DNA of 64,000 nucleotides from Novosphingobium sp. (GCA_016719755.1 JADJYM010000011.1:310001-374000); one strand, 5' to 3'. Counted from the stretch's first letter, positions 26,582-34,977 are shown. Numbers and translations are program-made. Notes: generated by a model not told the origin, from the sequence alone.

Positions 26582-28081
26582 TCAGGCCATGGTCGGGATG
26601 ACAAATGCATTTCCGCCGTCGGGCGAACCGTCGGGCCAGCGCGCGGTGACGGTCTTGACCTTGGTCCAGAACTTCACGCCTTCCATGCCGTGCTGGTTGG
26701 TGTCGCCGAAGGCGCTGCGCTTCCAGCCGCCGAAGGTGTGATAGGCGACCGGCACCGGGATCGGCACGTTGATGCCGACCATGCCGACATTGACCCGCGC
26801 GGCAAATTCGCGCGCGGCGTGGCCGTTGCGGGTGAAGATGGCAACGCCGTTGCCGTACTGGTGGCGGCTGGGCAGGCTGAGCGCTTCCTCGAAATCCTTG
26901 GCGCGGACGATCTGCAGGACCGGGCCGAAGATCTCGTTGTGATAGGAATCCATGTCCGGCGTCACGTGGTCGAACAGCGTCGGGCCGACGAAGAAGCCGT
27001 TCTCGTGGCCCTGCAGGGTGAAGCCGCGCCCGTCGACCACCAGCTGTGCGCCCTCGTCGGCGCACTTCTGGATCCAGCCTTCGACCTTGTCCTTGTGCGC
27101 CTGGGTGACGACCGGGCCATAGTGCGCGGCGGCATCGGTCGAAACGCCGACCTTCAGCGCCGCAATCGCGGGGATCAGCTTGGCCTTGAGGCGTTCGGCG
27201 GTGTCATCGCCGACCGGCACCACCACGGGCAGCGCCATGCAGCGTTCCCCCGCCGAGCCGAAGGCCGCGCCCGCCAGATCGTTGACCACCTGGTCAAGGT
27301 CTGCGTCGGGCATGACGATGCCGTGGTTCTTGGCCCCGCCCATCGCCTGCACGCGCTTGCCGGCGGCGACGCCGCGGTTGTAGACATAGTGCGCGATGTC
27401 GGACGAGCCGACGAAGCTGACCGCGCCGATCGCCGGATGATCGAGGATCGCGTCGACCATTTCCTTGTCGCCGTGGACGACCTGGAAGATCCCTTCGGGC
27501 AGGCCTGCTTCCAGCCACAGCGCGGCGAGGCGGTTGGGGACCGACGGATCGCGCTCGCTGGGCTTGAGGATGAAGGCGTTGCCGACGACGGTCGCGACCG
27601 CGCCCATCCACAGCGGGATCATCGCCGGGAAGTTGAACGGGGTGATCCCCGCGCCGATGCCCAGCGGCTGGCGCATCGAATAGACGTCGATCCCCGGGCC
27701 CGCGCCCAGCGTGTATTCGCCTTTCAGCGCGTGGGGGATGCCGCAGCAGAACTCCACGACTTCCAGCCCGCGCTGAATGTCGCCCTTCGAATCCGCGATG
27801 ACCTTGCCGTGCTCGCTGGAGAGCATCAGGGCCAGCTCGTCGATGTTGGCCTCGACCAGCGCCTTGAAGTTGAACATCACCCGGGCGCGGCGCTGCGGGT
27901 TGGTGGCGGCCCAGGCGGGCTGCGCGGCAGAGGCGGCGGCGACAGCGCGGTCGAGCGCGTCCTGCGCGCCCAGCACCACTTCGGCCTGCACCGCGCCGGT
28001 GTTGGGATCATAGACCGGGCTGGTGCGGGCGGCGGCAAGGCCCGCCGTGCCCCCGGCGATGACGTGATCGATGATGCGCAT
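26582..28081 (-). CDS. mmsA: CoA-acylating methylmalonate-semialdehyde dehydrogenase
   Basis: A 499-residue aldehyde dehydrogenase that converts methylmalonate semialdehyde plus CoA to propionyl-CoA. It has ITPFNFPAMIPLWM, the nucleotide-binding GAVSFVGSSDIAHYV, and catalytic Cys281 in AGERCMALPV. It is the first gene of the valine operon and divergent from a LysR gene. The ATG at 28081 (MRIIDHVI) matches the family start. Confidence 0.96.
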   Translation of the reverse strand: MRIIDHVIAGGTAGLAAARTSPVYDPNTGAVQAEVVLGAQDALDRAVAAASAAQPAWAATNPQRRARVMFNFKALVEANIDELALMLSSEHGKVIADSKGDIQRGLEVVEFCCGIPHALKGEYTLGAGPGIDVYSMRQPLGIGAGITPFNFPAMIPLWMGAVATVVGNAFILKPSERDPSVPNRLAALWLEAGLPEGIFQVVHGDKEMVDAILDHPAIGAVSFVGSSDIAHYVYNRGVAAGKRVQAMGGAKNHGIVMPDADLDQVVNDLAGAAFGSAGERCMALPVVVPVGDDTAERLKAKLIPAIAALKVGVSTDAAAHYGPVVTQAHKDKVEGWIQKCADEGAQLVVDGRGFTLQGHENGFFVGPTLFDHVTPDMDSYHNEIFGPVLQIVRAKDFEEALSLPSRHQYGNGVAIFTRNGHAAREFAARVNVGMVGINVPIPVPVAYHTFGGWKRSAFGDTNQHGMEGVKFWTKVKTVTARWPDGSPDGGNAFVIPTMA

Positions 28082-28145
28082 GGGCTCTGTCCCTCTCAAG
28101 GTTCCTTTGCGCCTGCTTTGCGCCCCGATATTCATGCATACAACC

Positions 28146-28178
28146 GGCAAATTTGCCATTATGACCTGCAAATATGCA
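28146..28178. promoter_or_regulatory. Putative LysR operators in the mmsA-lysR divergon
   Basis: GGCAAATTTGCC (28146-28157) is a perfect 12-base palindrome. TGCAAATATGCA (28167-28178) is a second, imperfect palindrome centred 21 bases away that overlaps the lysR ATG. AT-rich cores stand out in this GC-rich DNA. Confidence 0.5.
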
Positions 28179-29076
28179 AGCCACCGACTGGAGCGATCTC
28201 CAGACCTTCCTTGCCATCGCCCGCGCCGGGCAGCTGGCCCGCGCGGGGAGCGCGATGGGCGTCGATGCCTCCACCATGGGGCGGCGGCTGCGGCGGCTGG
28301 AAGCGCGCCTTGGCGTCACCCTGTTCGAGCAGACCCGCGAGGGCCAGGTCCTGACCGAGGCGGGCGAGGGCCTGCTCGCCCGGGTCGAGGCGATGGACCA
28401 TGCGGCGGCGGGAATCGGCGAAGGAGCGGCGGCGGGCGGCGCCTCCGCGATCCACGGCACCCTGCGGATCAGCGTGTCGGAAGGGTTCGGATCGTGGTTC
28501 CTGGCCCGTCAGGTGCCCGAATTTGCCGAGGCTCATCCGGCGCTGACGCTCGATCTTGTGGCCAGCAGCGGCTTCCTCAGCCTGTCGAAGCGCGAGGCGG
28601 ACATTGCCGTCACCCTGTCGCGGCCCAAGGCCGGGCCGATGGTGGCGCGCAAGCTGTCGGACTATGCGCTGCGGCTCTATGCCAGCCGTGCCTATCTGGA
28701 TCACCACGGCCAGCCCCGCGCACCGGGCGACCTGGCGCAGGGCCACCGCCTGATCGGCTATATCCCCGACCTGCTCTATGCGCCGGAGCTGCGCTATCTG
28801 GACGAGATTCACCCCGGCCTCGCGCCCACGCTGCGCTCCTCCAGCATCAACGCCCAGCACCAGCTGCTGGCCGCCGGGGCGGGCATCGGCGTGCTGCCGT
28901 GCTTCATCGGCGATGCGGACGCCGGCCTTGTCCCCGTCCTGCCGGAGCGGCGGGTTACGCGGACCTTCTGGCTGGTGACCCACAAGGACACCCACCAGCT
29001 GGCGCGGGTGAGGGCGGGCAAGGACTGGATTCTGGGAGCCGTCCAGCGCGGGCGGCAGGTGCTGCTGCCGGATTGA
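28174..29076 (+). CDS. LysR-family transcriptional regulator, likely for valine catabolism
   Basis: A 300-residue protein with an N-terminal HTH (LQTFLAIARAGQLARAGSAM, DASTMGRRLRRLEARLG) and an effector domain containing GTLRISVSEGFGSWFLA and GAGIGVLPCFIGD. It is divergent from mmsA with palindromes between the genes and over its own start. It likely controls the valine operon and itself. Confidence 0.9.
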   Translation: MQATDWSDLQTFLAIARAGQLARAGSAMGVDASTMGRRLRRLEARLGVTLFEQTREGQVLTEAGEGLLARVEAMDHAAAGIGEGAAAGGASAIHGTLRISVSEGFGSWFLARQVPEFAEAHPALTLDLVASSGFLSLSKREADIAVTLSRPKAGPMVARKLSDYALRLYASRAYLDHHGQPRAPGDLAQGHRLIGYIPDLLYAPELRYLDEIHPGLAPTLRSSSINAQHQLLAAGAGIGVLPCFIGDADAGLVPVLPERRVTRTFWLVTHKDTHQLARVRAGKDWILGAVQRGRQVLLPD

Positions 29077-29082
29077 GGGCCT

Positions 29083-29249
29083 CGCTCCGGCTCGAACCTC
29101 GAGTCTTTGTCTGTTCGCAGGTTCGGGAGAGGTAGCGTGCTGCTGGCTGGGGGAGGGGCGGCAGGTTGGCGTGCTCGGGGTGCCTGCGCTCGGTCGCCTC
29201 CGCTTCGCTCCGGCTCGAACCTTGATTCTCTTGTCTGTTCGCAGGTTCG
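29083..29249. repeat. Imperfect direct repeat beside tRNA-Gln
   Basis: Two ~43-base copies (29083-29125 and 29206-29249) share CGCTCCGGCTCGAACCT and TGTCTGTTCGCAGGTTCG. Each is followed by a segment resembling the 3' end of the neighbouring tRNA-Gln gene (GCTGGCTGGGG...GGCGGCAGG). The second copy's continuation is the real tRNA 3' end. The first looks like a degraded duplicate. Confidence 0.65.
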
Positions 29250-29265
29250 TTCGGGCGTTGCGTGC

Positions 29266-29340
29266 TGGCTGGGGCGGCAGGATTCGAACCTGCGAATGCC
29301 GGTACCAAAAACCGGTGCCTTACCACTTGGCGACGCCCCA
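29266..29340 (-). tRNA. tRNA-Gln (anticodon TTG)
   Basis: A 75-base cloverleaf on the minus strand with encoded CCA. The acceptor TGGGGCG pairs with CGCCCCA. The anticodon stem CCGGT/ACCGG encloses TTTTGGT, giving anticodon TTG. The T arm is GCAGG-TTCGAAT-CCTGC. A TAAAGG -10-like element lies just upstream (29358-29353). It would read CAA and, by wobble, CAG codons. Confidence 0.96.
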
Positions 29341-29411
29341 GCAGAGGTGCGGCCTTTAGCAGAGCCTCACCGGAAGGGAAGGGGGCAAGGCAGCTCCCGC
29401 GCCACCCTTTT

Positions 29412-29442
29412 TCGTCACCCCGGGTCAGGCCCGGGGCGACGA
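29412..29442. repeat. Short palindromic repeat (CGTCAxCCCGG type)
   Basis: TCGTCACCCCGGG (29412-29424) faces CCCGGGGCGACGA (29430-29442). Related copies occur at 40834, 42202 and 49992. Confidence 0.75.
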
Positions 29443-29458
29443 GGAAGAAAGGACGTGG

Positions 29459-30325
29459 TCAGTCCAGCACACCGGGATTGAGCGTGGCGAAATCCGCCGC
29501 GCTGTGGCGTTCGCGCAGGACCGTGCCTTCGGCGCCGAACGGGCGGTTGACCAGCCGCCCGCGCTTCACCGCGGGCCGCGCGCCGATTTCCGTCACCCAG
29601 CGGCCGACCGCCTCGTATTCCTGAAGCTGGAGAAACTCGCGCGTGCTGCCATAGGCATCGCCGTTCCACAGCGCGCCCAGCCAGGCGTAGGAAGCGATGT
29701 CGGCGATGGAATATTCGTCCCCCGCCAGATAGCGGGTTTCCTTCAGCCGGTTGTTGGCAACGTCGAACAGGCGCTTGGTTTCCATCGCATAGCGGTTGAT
29801 CGCATATTCGATCTTCACCGGGGCATAGTGATAGAAATGGCCATAGCCGCCGCCGATGAAGGGGGCGCTGGCCATCTGCCACATCAGCCAGCACAGCGCC
29901 TCGGTCCGGCCCTTCTGGTCCTGCGGGATGAAGGCCTGGAACTTGTCGGCCAGGTGCAGCAGCATCGCCCCGCTTTCGAACAGGCGCAGCGGTTCCGGCC
30001 CGGACTGGTCAAGCATCGCCGGGATCTTGCTGTTGGGATTGAGCGCGACAAAGCCCGAGGTGAACTGATCGCCCTGGCCGATCTGGATCAGCCAGGCATC
30101 GTATTCCGCGCCGCTGTGGCCCGCTTCCAGCAGTTCCTCCAGCAGGATCGTCACTTTCTGGCCGTTGGGCGTGCCGAGCGAATAGAGCTGGAAGGGGTGC
30201 TGCCCCACCGGCAGCTCGCGTGTCGTCTGGGCGCCCGCCGTGGGGCGGTTGATGCTGGCGAAGGGGCCGCCGTTGGCATTGTCCCAGGTCCAGACGGCGG
30301 GGGGCGTGTATTCGGCATCGGCCAT
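29459..30325 (-). CDS. yghU: Glutathione S-transferase, YghU-type disulfide-bond oxidoreductase
   Basis: The protein is 288 residues. A long N-terminal extension (TPPAVWTWDNANGGPFASIN) typical of YghU precedes a thioredoxin-like domain (QLYSLGTPNGQKVTILLEEL, NPNSKIPAMLD) and an all-alpha domain (FIGGGYGHFYHYAP). YghU proteins bind two glutathiones and reduce disulphides rather than conjugating xenobiotics. The ATG at 30325 has AGAGGA upstream. It is monocistronic. Confidence 0.9.
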   Translation of the reverse strand: MADAEYTPPAVWTWDNANGGPFASINRPTAGAQTTRELPVGQHPFQLYSLGTPNGQKVTILLEELLEAGHSGAEYDAWLIQIGQGDQFTSGFVALNPNSKIPAMLDQSGPEPLRLFESGAMLLHLADKFQAFIPQDQKGRTEALCWLMWQMASAPFIGGGYGHFYHYAPVKIEYAINRYAMETKRLFDVANNRLKETRYLAGDEYSIADIASYAWLGALWNGDAYGSTREFLQLQEYEAVGRWVTEIGARPAVKRGRLVNRPFGAEGTVLRERHSAADFATLNPGVLD

Positions 30326-30442
30326 GGGCAATCCTCTTTCGGTCATCTCTGTAGTTGCCGCATAGATGTGCGGGAATGCGATCCGTTCGCAAGCGCCAAG
30401 TTGCGCGCCCGCGCCCACGCCCACGCCGTAAATCACTGAAAG

Positions 30443-30528
30443 CCCCTCCCCGTCGGGGAGGGGTTGGGGAGGGGGCTCGGCGCCAGCGTCCAGACACCCC
30501 ACCCGACCCTCACCCTGAAGGGGGAGGG
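30443..30528. repeat. Dispersed palindromic repeat, copy 1
   Basis: CCCCTCCCC-GTC-GGGGAGGGG opens the element and CCCTGAAGGGGGAGGG closes it, with CGGCGCCAGCGTCCAGACACC in the middle. The reverse complement matches the element at 38141-38244 along most of its length, so these are two copies of one repeat. Confidence 0.8.
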
Positions 30529-30544
30529 CATGCCAGGGGTGGCC

Positions 30545-31645
30545 TCAATCCAGCAGCATCACCCAGCCGTGGGTGTCAGCCTCTTCGCCGCGCTGGATCG
30601 CGGTGAGGCGGGCCTTCAGCTTTTGCGTCAATTGCCCCGGGCCGCCCGAACCGATCACGAATTCGCCGTCCGTGCCCGCGACCTTGCCGACCGGGGTGAC
30701 CACCGCAGCCGTGCCGCAGGCGAAGGCTTCGATCAGCCTGCCCGACGCCGCGTCCTCGCGCCACTGGTCAAGGCTGTAGCGCTCCTCGCGCACGGTGAGG
30801 CCTTCCTCGCGGGCAAGGCTCAGGAGGCTGTCGCGGGTGATGCCGGGCAGGATCGTGCCGGTCAGCGGCGGAGTGATCAGGCTGCCGTCGGCAAAGGCGA
30901 AGAACAGGTTCATGCCCCCCAGTTCCTCGATCCAGCGATGCTCTGCCGCGTCAAGGAACAGCACCTGATCGTGCCCGCGCGAAAACGCCTCGGCGGTGGG
31001 GACCAGGCTGGCGGCATAGTTGCCGCCGCACTTGGCCGCGCCCGTTCCGCCGGGCGCGGCGCGGGTATAGTCCGACACCCAGATCGACACGGCCGGCGCG
31101 CCCGACTTGAAATAGTTGCCTGCCGGGCTGGCGATGACGATGAACTTGTACTGCTTGGCCGGGCGCACGCCCAGGAACGCTTCGGTCGCGATCATGAAGG
31201 GGCGCAGGTACAGCGATCCACCCTCGACCGAGGGGAACCATTCGCGGTCGGCGCCGACCAGCTCGCGCACGGCGGAAACGAACACGTCCACCGGCAGCTC
31301 AGGCATGGCGAGGCGGCGGGCCGAGGCGTTGAACCGCGCCGCATTGGCCTCGGGACGGAACAGCGCCATCGACCCGTCCTTCAGCCGATAGGCCTTCAGC
31401 CCTTCGAAGATTTCCTGGGCATAGTGCAGCACCGAGGCGGCGGGATCGAGCGCGATGGGGCCGCGCGGGCCGAGCGAGGCATTGTGCCAGCCCTGTCCCT
31501 CGGCCCAGTCGATCGTGATCATGTGATCGGTGAAATAGGTGCCGAAGCCCGGGTTCGCCAGCACGGCTTCGCGCACATCGGCCGCCGTTGGCGCAGGGTG
31601 GGCGAGGCGGGCGAACTGGATGCTGGGCTGGGCGAGCGTCGCCAT
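30545..31645 (-). CDS. ilvE: Branched-chain amino acid aminotransferase
   Basis: A 366-residue fold-type IV PLP enzyme of the longer bacterial/eukaryotic class. The PLP Lys is in AAKCGGNYAASL, and other conserved segments are LHYAQEIFEGLKAY, SLYLRPFMIAT and EELGGMNLFF. It interconverts Leu/Ile/Val with their 2-keto acids. Its location next to the leucine and valine catabolic genes suggests it also feeds breakdown. It is monocistronic with an AT-rich upstream region. Confidence 0.96.
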   Translation of the reverse strand: MATLAQPSIQFARLAHPAPTAADVREAVLANPGFGTYFTDHMITIDWAEGQGWHNASLGPRGPIALDPAASVLHYAQEIFEGLKAYRLKDGSMALFRPEANAARFNASARRLAMPELPVDVFVSAVRELVGADREWFPSVEGGSLYLRPFMIATEAFLGVRPAKQYKFIVIASPAGNYFKSGAPAVSIWVSDYTRAAPGGTGAAKCGGNYAASLVPTAEAFSRGHDQVLFLDAAEHRWIEELGGMNLFFAFADGSLITPPLTGTILPGITRDSLLSLAREEGLTVREERYSLDQWREDAASGRLIEAFACGTAAVVTPVGKVAGTDGEFVIGSGGPGQLTQKLKARLTAIQRGEEADTHGWVMLLD

Positions 31646-31857
31646 GATTCGGATCCTCGTTACTGCGAAGCGCGCCCATTGAATGAAAATTGCGTTCAGG
31701 GCAAGCGTAATGAAATAAATGGCAAGTCATCCTGCCTGCCGACCAGTTTAGAGGGCGGCAGCCGGATTGGGCAAGGCCCCCCGCCGCTCGGCAGCCGCAT
31801 TGGCAAGTGCGCGCCGGACTGGCAAGCTGCGCGGGCTCGATCCCGGGAGAACGCCGC

Positions 31858-32553
31858 ATGACATCAGCTTGGACCATCTGCGCGGCTGGCCTGCTGCTGG
31901 CGGTGCCGATCGGCGCGGGCGCGGCCAGTCCGGCAAGGCCCACGCCCGGAGCGAAGCCCGCGGCCAAGGCGAAGCCCGCGCCCAAGGTGCGGATCGCGCC
32001 ACTGGCCTGCGCGGTTCCGGTCGGGCGGGCGGATTCGGCCCGGGCCCTGCAGCGCCGGTTCGGGGACAACGCGCTTCCCAGTTCCCGGTCCGACGAGCAG
32101 GGCGTGCAGGTGTTCAAGCTGGTGCTCTACCCCTACGAGCCGGCGCGGCGGATCGAGGTGATCTATCCCGACGCGGCGATGCGTGTGCCGCTGCGGCTGA
32201 GCATCGACCGGCTGTCCTCCACCTGGTCGGTTGGCGGGCTGCGGGTGGGGCAGGATCTGGCAGCGGTCACGGCGCGCAATGGCGGTCCTTTTGCTCTGCG
32301 CGGGTTCGGCCCGGGCGAGGGCGGGCGGGTGATCGACTGGAAAGGCGGAGCGCTGGGCGCGGCTCTGCCCGGCGGCTGCACGGTCGGGGTCCGGCTGGTC
32401 GCGCCGCTGCCCGAACAGGTCGCAGCCGGAGCGAGCGGCGCGGCACGCATTGTCGGATCGCAGCAGGGGGAAGTGGTGGCGGCCGAGCCGCTGGTCGCGG
32501 AACTGTCGATCTCGTGGCCTGCGCCCGCTGCGCCGGTCCGAAAGCGCAAATGA
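31858..32553 (+). CDS. Secreted protein of unknown function
   Basis: The protein is 231 residues. A signal peptide (about 1-22, WTICAAGLLLAVPIGAGA) is followed by an Ala/Pro/Lys linker, then a domain with RADSARALQRRFGDNALP and a central GGPFALRGFGPGEGGRV. I recognise no named family. The basic linker and envelope targeting suggest peptidoglycan or outer-membrane proximity (inference). The ATG at 31858 follows GGGAGA. The frame could be read from 31807 but would bury the signal peptide. Confidence 0.75.
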   Translation: MTSAWTICAAGLLLAVPIGAGAASPARPTPGAKPAAKAKPAPKVRIAPLACAVPVGRADSARALQRRFGDNALPSSRSDEQGVQVFKLVLYPYEPARRIEVIYPDAAMRVPLRLSIDRLSSTWSVGGLRVGQDLAAVTARNGGPFALRGFGPGEGGRVIDWKGGALGAALPGGCTVGVRLVAPLPEQVAAGASGAARIVGSQQGEVVAAEPLVAELSISWPAPAAPVRKRK

Positions 32554-32588
32554 GAAGGGCCGCCCCGGCAACCCGGGAACGGCCCTTC
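32554..32588. terminator. Hairpin between convergent units (terminator-like)
   Basis: GAAGGGCC (32554-32561) pairs with GGCCCTTC (32581-32588) around an inner CCCGG...CCGGG. On the minus strand the stem is followed by TCATTT, so it could terminate the small minus-strand unit. It also ends the plus-strand secreted-protein gene. Confidence 0.6.
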
Positions 32589-32639
32589 ACATGGTCAGCG
32601 GCCGGAAGCGCCGCTTACGAAGCCTCTATCGCTGCTGGA

Positions 32640-32696
32640 TCAGAGATAATGCCTCGCGCTGCGGTTTACCGACCCCTCTGCTGAACCATGAGACAT
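32640..32696 (-). CDS. Candidate 18-codon small ORF or leader peptide
   Basis: On the minus strand GAAAGGAGGTGA (32711-32700) is a 12-base perfect complement of the 16S rRNA 3' tail, with 6 bases between GGAGG and an ATG. It opens an 18-codon frame (MSHGSAEGSVNRSARHYL, stop at 32640). No other gene in the window has as strong a ribosome binding site. A candidate promoter (32782-32809) and leader hairpins precede it, and a hairpin follows. The peptide resembles no family I know. The unit could instead be a regulatory RNA. Confidence 0.5.
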   Translation of the reverse strand: MSHGSAEGSVNRSARHYL

Positions 32697-32712
32697 CGGT
32701 CACCTCCTTTCG

Positions 32713-32771
32713 CGCTGTTGAGCCAAACGCCCCCGGGCGGGGACTGGGCCTTGGCGGCGGGCCGCCTTGGC
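32713..32771 (-). promoter_or_regulatory. Structured leader upstream of the 18-codon ORF
   Basis: On the minus strand GGCCAAGGCGGC-CC-GCCGCCAAGGCC forms one long stem with an internal AA/AA mismatch. CCCCGCCCGGGGGCG forms another. Both lie between the candidate promoter and the Shine-Dalgarno sequence. Confidence 0.5.
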
Positions 32772-32781
32772 CGTGGGTGAA

Positions 32782-32809
32782 AATCTACCGATTCCGCACT
32801 GCACAACAA
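32782..32809 (-). promoter_or_regulatory. Candidate promoter of the small minus-strand unit
   Basis: TTGTTG (32809-32804), 16 bases, TAGATT (32787-32782) on the minus strand. It predicts a start near 32775 and a transcript of about 220 bases ending at the hairpin at 32554-32588. Confidence 0.4.
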
Positions 32810-32881
32810 GACTTGCGTTCAATTATTTTGGTGTCAGTATCCGTGCCTTCGCGCGGGGTCAGGCAGGCGGAACCGCCCCCC

Positions 32882-33445
32882 TCAGCGGCAATCCTCGATC
32901 ACCCGGCTCACTTCCGGCCAGCTTGGCAGATAGAGCGGCGCGTTGCCCGCCAGATCAAAGGCGAAGCGCCCGCGCGAGAAGGCGATGGCGTCCAGAATCG
33001 GGTCTTTCGCCCGGATCGCGATGGTGATGCGCCCGGGAGAGGACAGTTCCGGATCGCTGACCAGGGGCCGCGTGCCGGTGGTGGTGGACAGCGCGGCGGG
33101 AACATGGCCGCTGCCGGTGCCAATGCGGCTGATCCAGACCTCGCCGTCACCCTTGTCGCAGGCCAGCGTCACCAGCGGGGCCTTGCCGGGCTGGCCATAG
33201 CTGGCGGTGGAGCGCCCGGCGACGATGCCCCAGGTCCAGTCGCCCGGCGTCGCGGGCTGATCGATCCAGTTGGCGGGCGGACGCGGCAGCGGCGGGGGCG
33301 GCGCGGGGGTGGCGACCGCCACGGGGCGGGGCGCGGGCGGCGCGGGCTGGACCGGGGCCTGGCGCGGCGCGGCGCAGGACCCGGCGAGGGCTGCCAGCGC
33401 GGCAACTGCCGCCAGATGACGCACGGGAGGAATATTTGCCTTCAC
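32882..33445 (-). CDS. Putative lipoprotein of unknown function
   Basis: The protein is 187 residues from a GTG start. A hydrophobic N-terminus ends in AGSC (Cys24), a plausible lipobox, followed by a Pro/Ala linker with PAPPAPRP and PAPPPPLPRP, then a ~120-residue domain (WTWGIVAGRSTASYG ... RVIEDC). AGGAGGG precedes the GTG at 33445. No domain family is recognised. The Pro-rich spacer suits an outer-membrane-anchored domain reaching into the periplasm (inference). Confidence 0.7.
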   Translation of the reverse strand: MKANIPPVRHLAAVAALAALAGSCAAPRQAPVQPAPPAPRPVAVATPAPPPPLPRPPANWIDQPATPGDWTWGIVAGRSTASYGQPGKAPLVTLACDKGDGEVWISRIGTGSGHVPAALSTTTGTRPLVSDPELSSPGRITIAIRAKDPILDAIAFSRGRFAFDLAGNAPLYLPSWPEVSRVIEDCR

Positions 33446-33513
33446 GTCCCTCCTATGGAATGAGGCGTCCCTCCCCACAAGCCCTTCCGGTCCCCAGAAG
33501 CTCTTCCGATCCG

Positions 33514-34272
33514 ATGTCCGCACCGTCCAGCCCCAAATCCGCGAAGCAGCGCGTCGATCAGCTGCTGGTCGAACGCGGCCTGGCGGAAAGCCGCGCCCGG
33601 GCGCAGGCGCTGGTGCTGGCGGGCCTGGTGTTCAGCGGTGAAACGAAGGTGGCGAAGTCGGGCCAGACCCTGCCGGTGGACGCTCCGCTGGACGTGCGCG
33701 GGCGCGATCATCCGTGGGTGTCGCGCGGCGGGATCAAGCTGGCCCACGCGCTGGAGGCCTTCGGGCTCGATCCGGCGGGAGCGACGGCAATGGACATCGG
33801 CAGCTCGACCGGCGGGTTTACCGACGTGCTGCTGAGCAAGGGCGCGGTGCGGGTCTTCGCGGTCGATTCGGGGACCAACCAGCTCGCCTGGAAACTGCGG
33901 CAGGACCCGCGCGTCACCGTGCTGGAACAGACCAGCGCGCGGGTGCTGACCGAGCGCGAGATCGATGCGCCCTGCACCTGGGTGGTCTGCGATGCCAGCT
34001 TCATCGGCCTGGCCAAGGTGCTGGACGTGCCGCTGCGCCTGGCCGCGCCCGCCTGCCAGCTGGTCGCGCTGATCAAGCCGCAGTTCGAAGTGGGGCGCGG
34101 CGAGGTCGGCAAGGGCGGCGTGGTGCGCGACCCCGCGCTGCACGAACGCGTCTGCGGCGAAGTGCGCGAATGGCTCGAATCCGCCGGGTGGCAGGTGCAG
34201 GGGATCGAGACCAGCCCGATCACCGGTCCGGAAGGCAACGTCGAATTCCTGATCGCCGCGCGGCGGGGGTGA
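33514..34272 (+). CDS. tlyA: TlyA-family rRNA 2'-O-methyltransferase
   Basis: A 252-residue protein with an N-terminal S4 RNA-binding domain (QRVDQLLVERGLAESRARAQ) and an FtsJ-like methyltransferase domain. The domain contains GGIKLAHALE, MDIGSSTGGFTDVLL (SAM site) and VCDASFIGL. TlyA methylates rRNA ribose, and the family is often annotated as hemolysin A for historical reasons. The ATG at 33514 is chosen because the residues before it are low-complexity. Confidence 0.92.
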   Translation: MSAPSSPKSAKQRVDQLLVERGLAESRARAQALVLAGLVFSGETKVAKSGQTLPVDAPLDVRGRDHPWVSRGGIKLAHALEAFGLDPAGATAMDIGSSTGGFTDVLLSKGAVRVFAVDSGTNQLAWKLRQDPRVTVLEQTSARVLTEREIDAPCTWVVCDASFIGLAKVLDVPLRLAAPACQLVALIKPQFEVGRGEVGKGGVVRDPALHERVCGEVREWLESAGWQVQGIETSPITGPEGNVEFLIAARRG

Positions 34273-34416
34273 GGCAAGCGCACCCGGCACCAATGGGGGG
34301 TAGGGGCAAACTCCCCGGACCCAATCCGGGACACTCCGCCACGCGCGGCCATTGCCTAGTTGCCGCTCCCCGGCCAATATCCGTTTGCTACGCAAAGCGA
34401 ATCGGGGTCGTGATTG

Positions 34417-34977
34417 ATGACTGAGCTTGCATCGCCCGGGCAATTGCGGGCCAGCTTCCTGCGCTGGGCGCTCGTGCTTGTGCCGGGCATCGTGCTGCTC
34501 GGCTTCGTTTCGGGGCGCATGGCGCAAAGCGGGCCGGGCAATCCGTGGTTCGCTGCGCTGGTAAAGCCTGACATCTATCCGCCGCCCGCCGCTTTCGGGA
34601 TCGTCTGGACCATCCTTTATATCCTGATGGGGCTGGCGCTCGCCATGATCGTCACCGCGCGCGGAGCGCCGGGGCGGGGGCTGGCGATTGGCGTGTTCGC
34701 GGTGCAACTGCTGCTCAACCTTGTCTGGTCGCCGCTGTTCTTCGGAATGCAGCAGATCACCTATGCTCTGTACCTGCTGTTCGCCATCGACGTGGCGGTG
34801 CTGGCCACGGTGGCGCTGTTCTGGCGGGTGCGCCCGCTGGCCGGGGCGATGCTGCTGCCCTATCTGGCCTGGGTGCTGTTCGCGACGCTGCTCAACTGGC
34901 AGTTCCTTGAAGCCAACCCCGGGGCCGACGGCCCGCTGGGCGGGGGCGAGGCGGTGCAGACGGTGGAGTTCAAGTAA
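34417..34977 (+). CDS. tspO: TspO/MBR-family membrane protein
   Basis: A 186-residue protein with five transmembrane helices. It carries the aromatic-rich family segments WFAALVKPDIYPPPAAFGIVW and LLLNLVWSPLFFG, and a C-terminal LLNWQFLEANP. TspO proteins bind tetrapyrroles and affect porphyrin and stress responses. The ATG at 34417 overlaps a TTG at 34414. It is not obviously in an operon. Confidence 0.9.
   Translation: MTELASPGQLRASFLRWALVLVPGIVLLGFVSGRMAQSGPGNPWFAALVKPDIYPPPAAFGIVWTILYILMGLALAMIVTARGAPGRGLAIGVFAVQLLLNLVWSPLFFGMQQITYALYLLFAIDVAVLATVALFWRVRPLAGAMLLPYLAWVLFATLLNWQFLEANPGADGPLGGGEAVQTVEFK

Noticed and set aside
32700-32711. TCACCTCCTTTC on the plus strand as a 16S rRNA 3' fragment
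   Set aside because: No other rRNA sequence surrounds it. It is better explained as the complement of a minus-strand Shine-Dalgarno sequence.
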